Source: Butyrivibrio sp.
GTDB lineage: Bacteria; Bacillota; Clostridia; Lachnospirales; Lachnospiraceae
DNA length: 42,381 bases
Assembly: GCA_017615275.1 (NCBI GenBank)
Contig: JAGAAO010000023.1
Location: 1 to 42,381 of the forward strand
Direction of reading: 5' to 3'
Both the position numbers and the translations under genes were made by a program. Below, piece by piece: positions 39,879-42,381 of the stretch (the stretch's first letter is position 1; each line of letters opens with the position of its first letter). The notes below the pieces were generated by a model, which searched no databases, was not told where the DNA came from, and saw nothing but the letters and a program-made list of their open reading frames with translations.

Positions 39879-40936
39879 TGGATAAAATAAAGAAACTAAC
39901 GAAGCAGCAGCTCTTTTTGCCCTTCTTCTGCCTTCTGATAGTTCTTCTTATAAATTTGATAAAGAGTCCGACATTCTTCAATATCGGTATTCAGCACGGA
40001 GTTTTGTACGGAAGAATTATTGATATTCTTAACAGAGGAAGTGAGATTGCTATTCTTGCTGTAGGTCAGACACTTGTTGTAGCGGTTTCAGCAGGAACCG
40101 ATATTTCGGTTGGATCGGTAATGAGTCTTTCGGCTTGCGGAACATGTATGATGCTTGCGGGATATGGGGTAAATTCTACGACACATCTTGCTGTTCCCAT
40201 GGGAGTAGGTATCCTCTTTGGAATTTTCCTCGGAGGACTGTGCGGAGCCATGAACGGTGCACTTGTTGCCAAGCTTAAGATACAGCCTATGGTTGCTACA
40301 CTTATTCTTTTCACAGCTGCCAGAGCGGTTGGACTTCTTCTTTGTAACAACCAGATCACATACATAAGATATGAGCCTTACAAGTATCTGGGCAACTTTA
40401 TACCGGGATGTCCGATACCTACGGCGATATTTGTAACTATTGCGGTAATAGCCGTTGTGTCGATTTTCCTGAAAAAGACGGCACTCGGACTTTATATTCA
40501 GTCTGCCGGTATCAACAGCAGAGCGGCAAGAATCGCCGGTATCAATTCAGCACTTATCTGTTTTGTATGCTACGTTATCTGTGGTCTCTGCGCAGGAATA
40601 GCAGGTATGGTTGCGAGCAGCCGAATCTATTCTGCGGACTCCAACAATATCGGACTTAACTACGAGCTTGATGCGATCCTTGCGGTTGCGCTCGGTGGAA
40701 ATTCACTCGGCGGCGGTAAGTTCAATCTTGCCGGATCGGTTATAGGCGCATATACAATCCAGGCAATCACCACAACGCTTCTTGCAATGGGGGTATCAAC
40801 AGACCAGGCGCCTGTTGTTAAGGCTATCATCGTTGTTATCATCGTTGTTGTTCAGGCTCCTACATTTAAGGAGTGGATCGCCAATAACGAAGCTAAGAGA
40901 AAGGCCCTCAGGGCAGAGGGAGGGCAGCAGGCATGA
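39878..40936 (+). CDS. ytfT: Sugar ABC transporter permease (YtfT/RbsC-like)
   Basis: The 352-residue membrane permease has about 8-10 helices. RbsC-family motifs are GQTLVVAVSAGTDISVGSVM (about 67-86), GALVAKLKIQPMVATLI and the EAA-like segment NSRAARIAGINS. The end contains ALGGNSLGGGKFNLAGSVIG. The ATG overlaps the ATPase stop. Its own stop overlaps the next gene by 4 bases (ATGA), so translation is coupled. It probably forms a heterodimeric channel with the next subunit, as in YtfT-YjfF. Confidence 0.93.
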   Translation: MDKIKKLTKQQLFLPFFCLLIVLLINLIKSPTFFNIGIQHGVLYGRIIDILNRGSEIAILAVGQTLVVAVSAGTDISVGSVMSLSACGTCMMLAGYGVNSTTHLAVPMGVGILFGIFLGGLCGAMNGALVAKLKIQPMVATLILFTAARAVGLLLCNNQITYIRYEPYKYLGNFIPGCPIPTAIFVTIAVIAVVSIFLKKTALGLYIQSAGINSRAARIAGINSALICFVCYVICGLCAGIAGMVASSRIYSADSNNIGLNYELDAILAVALGGNSLGGGKFNLAGSVIGAYTIQAITTTLLAMGVSTDQAPVVKAIIVVIIVVVQAPTFKEWIANNEAKRKALRAEGGQQA

Positions 40937-41964
40937 ATAAATTAAAGAAATTCAGCGGTAATACAGTGCTGCTTTTGATCACTATAGTATTATTTTTTGT
41001 AATGTATGCAGTAGGATGCGTTATCTATTCGGGGAAAGGATTTACGCATGTTCAGACATTTCTGAATCTCCTTATCACAAACGCAGGACTTATCTGCGTT
41101 GCGTGTGGAATGACCTGCGTAATGCTTACAGGGGGAATTGATATTTCAGTTGGTTCACTTGTTGCTATGGATTGTATGATCCTGGCATACGGAATGGGCG
41201 TTAAGGGATGGCCGTGTATCCCGCTCATCATTTTGATCTTGTTAATCGGTCTTGTATTCGGAGCGGTTCAGGGTTACCTCATTGGTTACCTCAAGATACA
41301 GCCCTTTATCATAACAATGGCGGGAATGTTCTTTGCAAGAGGTATGACGGCAGTTATCTGTACAGATCAGATCTCCATTACGCAGCAGATGAACCCTACG
41401 TTTTACAAATGGGCAAACGCCAAGATCAACCTTCCGGGGTTCCTTGGATATGTAAACAAAAAAGGTAAGGTAGTTGTTCCTTTCATCAGACCTACCGTAG
41501 TTATAGCGCTTCTTGTAGTAGTTTTGATATACCTCCTTCTTAAATATACAAAATTTGGAAGAAGCATCTACGCTGTAGGCGGAAACCAGCAGTCGGCAAC
41601 CATGATGGGACTTAATGTGCCGGCAACAAAGATGAAGGCTTACATGCTCTCATCTGTACTTTGCTCAATAGGTGGTATTTGCTACTGCCTTAACACAATG
41701 TCAGGTTCGGTTCAGCAGGCGCTCGGCTTTGAGATGAATGCCATCGCTTCTGCGGTTATCGGCGGAACACTTCTGACAGGAGGTGTGGGTAACATTATAG
41801 GTACACTCTTTGGAGTACTTATTAACGGAACGATCTCCACACTTGTAACGACAAACGGTAAGCTGCTTTCAAGCTGGAGTAACATTATGACAGCCGTACT
41901 TCTGTGCTTCTTCATAATCCTCCAGAGCTTGTTCGCTTACTTCAAGAACAGAAACAGCAGATAA
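40933..41964 (+). CDS. yjfF: Sugar ABC transporter permease (YjfF/RbsC-like)
   Basis: The 343-residue permease of the same family as its neighbour shows VMLTGGIDISVGSLVAMDCM (about 63-82), GYLIGYLKIQPFIITMAGMF, GRSIYAVGGNQQSATMMGLN and IGGTLLTGGVGNIIGTLFGV. It has 8-10 predicted helices. The start ATG overlaps the upstream stop by four bases. It is the last gene of the operon. A long palindromic repeat begins 5 bases after the stop and may end the transcript. Confidence 0.93.
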   Translation: MNKLKKFSGNTVLLLITIVLFFVMYAVGCVIYSGKGFTHVQTFLNLLITNAGLICVACGMTCVMLTGGIDISVGSLVAMDCMILAYGMGVKGWPCIPLIILILLIGLVFGAVQGYLIGYLKIQPFIITMAGMFFARGMTAVICTDQISITQQMNPTFYKWANAKINLPGFLGYVNKKGKVVVPFIRPTVVIALLVVVLIYLLLKYTKFGRSIYAVGGNQQSATMMGLNVPATKMKAYMLSSVLCSIGGICYCLNTMSGSVQQALGFEMNAIASAVIGGTLLTGGVGNIIGTLFGVLINGTISTLVTTNGKLLSSWSNIMTAVLLCFFIILQSLFAYFKNRNSR

Positions 41965-41969
41965 ATATG

Positions 41970-42251
41970 GAGCTGTCGCATTCTTTATACCACGAGGTTC
42001 GTTTGCACAGGTGTTAGGGAGTGCGGCATGCAACCATATTCGCTTGTGTACGTCTATGTCGTGCTTTGCTAAATATCAAAAACAGCTAAATGTCTCATTT
42101 CATGTTATTCAGAGAAATCGACATTTAGCTGTTTTTTCTATTTACAAAGGCATCTCCTCGTCCGTGAACTGCACGAATATGGTTGTATGCCGCACTCCCT
42201 AACACCTGTGCAAACGAACCGCTTGAATATTGCGAATTAGTGCGACAGCTC
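41970..42251. repeat. 282-bp palindromic MITE-like element B
   Basis: The ends are 11-bp inverted repeats GAGCTGTCGCA (41970-41980) and its complement (42241-42251). Inside, a 47-bp inverted repeat (41996-42042 with 42174-42220) matches at 46 of 47 positions. At the centre a further 17-bp perfect stem (42078-42094 with 42120-42136) ends in a run of six T. The whole can fold into a long nested hairpin. Segment 41981-42011 is homologous to 3812-3842 in element A. No transposase gene is present. The small open frames inside it are by-products of the palindrome. Confidence 0.85.
42078..42136 (+). terminator. Terminator-like hairpin at the core of element B
   Basis: The 17-bp perfect stem (AAAAACAGCTAAATGTC and its complement) has a 25-base loop and ends in TTTTTT. 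It could end the importer operon transcript on the plus strand; the A-run on the left gives a matching U-tail on the minus strand. Confidence 0.6.
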
Positions 42252-42296
42252 TATTTACTTATTATCTTAACTTCCAATAGTTTTACCACTCAATAA

Positions 42297-42342
42297 GAAA
42301 GCCCTACTGAAAGGCTCAATTCCTAACCATCCAGTAGGCTTA
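42297..42342 (-). terminator. Terminator hairpin of a minus-strand gene
   Basis: On the minus strand AAGCCTACTG pairs with CAGTAGGGCTT (arms about 42341-42332 and 42309-42299, one bulge), followed by TCTTATT. It lies just past the stop of the partial minus-strand frame at 42346. Confidence 0.6.
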
Positions 42343-42345
42343 TAA

Positions 42346-42381
42346 TTATCCAAACAGAAACTCATCAAGATCTTCTAAGGC
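42346..42381 (-). CDS. C-terminal end of an unknown minus-strand protein (truncated by window edge)
   Basis: Reading inward from the window end, the minus strand encodes ALEDLDEFLFG and a TAA stop (42348-42346). A terminator-like hairpin follows at once, which supports a real gene end. Eleven residues are too few to assign a family. Confidence 0.4.
   Translation of the reverse strand, partial: ALEDLDEFLFG

Noticed and set aside
42011-42202. 63-residue open frame inside element B
   Set aside because: It lies wholly within the long palindrome, has no ribosome binding site and mirrors the inverted arms.

Overview
The window looks like a chromosomal segment of a motile, plant-polysaccharide-using member of the Lachnospiraceae (Butyrivibrio / Pseudobutyrivibrio-like). 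This is inferred from the low-to-moderate GC content, strong AGGAGG-type ribosome binding sites, many lipoproteins of the MKKK...LTGCG type, a very large flagellin, MsmX-style ABC importers without a local ATPase, YesM/YesN two-component proteins and a galactan locus laid out like ganA/ganR/ganSPQ/ganB of Firmicutes. No rRNA, tRNA, CRISPR array, phage gene or intact insertion sequence was found.

Layout. 1-3880: the end of an unknown gene, three acidic-linker lipoproteins of unknown function and a LysR regulator. 3881-7620: a chemoreceptor (-) and trigger factor (+). 7724-12436: a polytopic membrane protein followed by a sugar ABC importer (binding protein plus two permeases). 12561-14434: clpP-clpX. 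14435-14992: a gene-free stretch with the clpX terminator, three 75-bp palindromic repeats and a long hairpin. 14993-26967: a galactan/galacto-oligosaccharide island with GH42 beta-galactosidase, a divergent LacI regulator, binding protein and two permeases, and a GH53 galactanase without signal peptide. It continues with a cytosolic sugar-binding-domain/GGDEF protein and a GH13 alpha-glucosidase. 27033-30375: ysxC and a giant flagellin on the minus strand. 30476-31594: a corrinoid adenosyltransferase fused to a MetH-activation-like domain. 31604-35779: a YesM-type kinase, a YtfQ-like binding lipoprotein and a YesN-type regulator, forming a likely three-component sugar sensor. 35780-36835: a convergent GntR/LacI-type hybrid regulator. 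37188-41964: a YtfQ-YtfR-YtfT-YjfF-type furanose/pentose ABC importer. 41965-42381: a long palindromic MITE-like element and the end of a minus-strand gene.

How the genes fit together. The housekeeping genes tig, clpP, clpX and ysxC, usually close neighbours (often with lon) in Firmicutes, are here spread over about 21 kb and interrupted by two carbohydrate blocks. The gan genes probably form one regulon: TTGCGC-containing dyads sit just downstream of the -10 elements of both the ganA and ganS promoters, next to the LacI gene. The 31.6-42 kb block pairs a sensor containing a binding protein with an importer whose binding protein is its clear paralog, so the sensor probably controls that importer. 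Start codons were chosen from Shine-Dalgarno position and family alignment, and several genes begin downstream of the longest possible reading frame.
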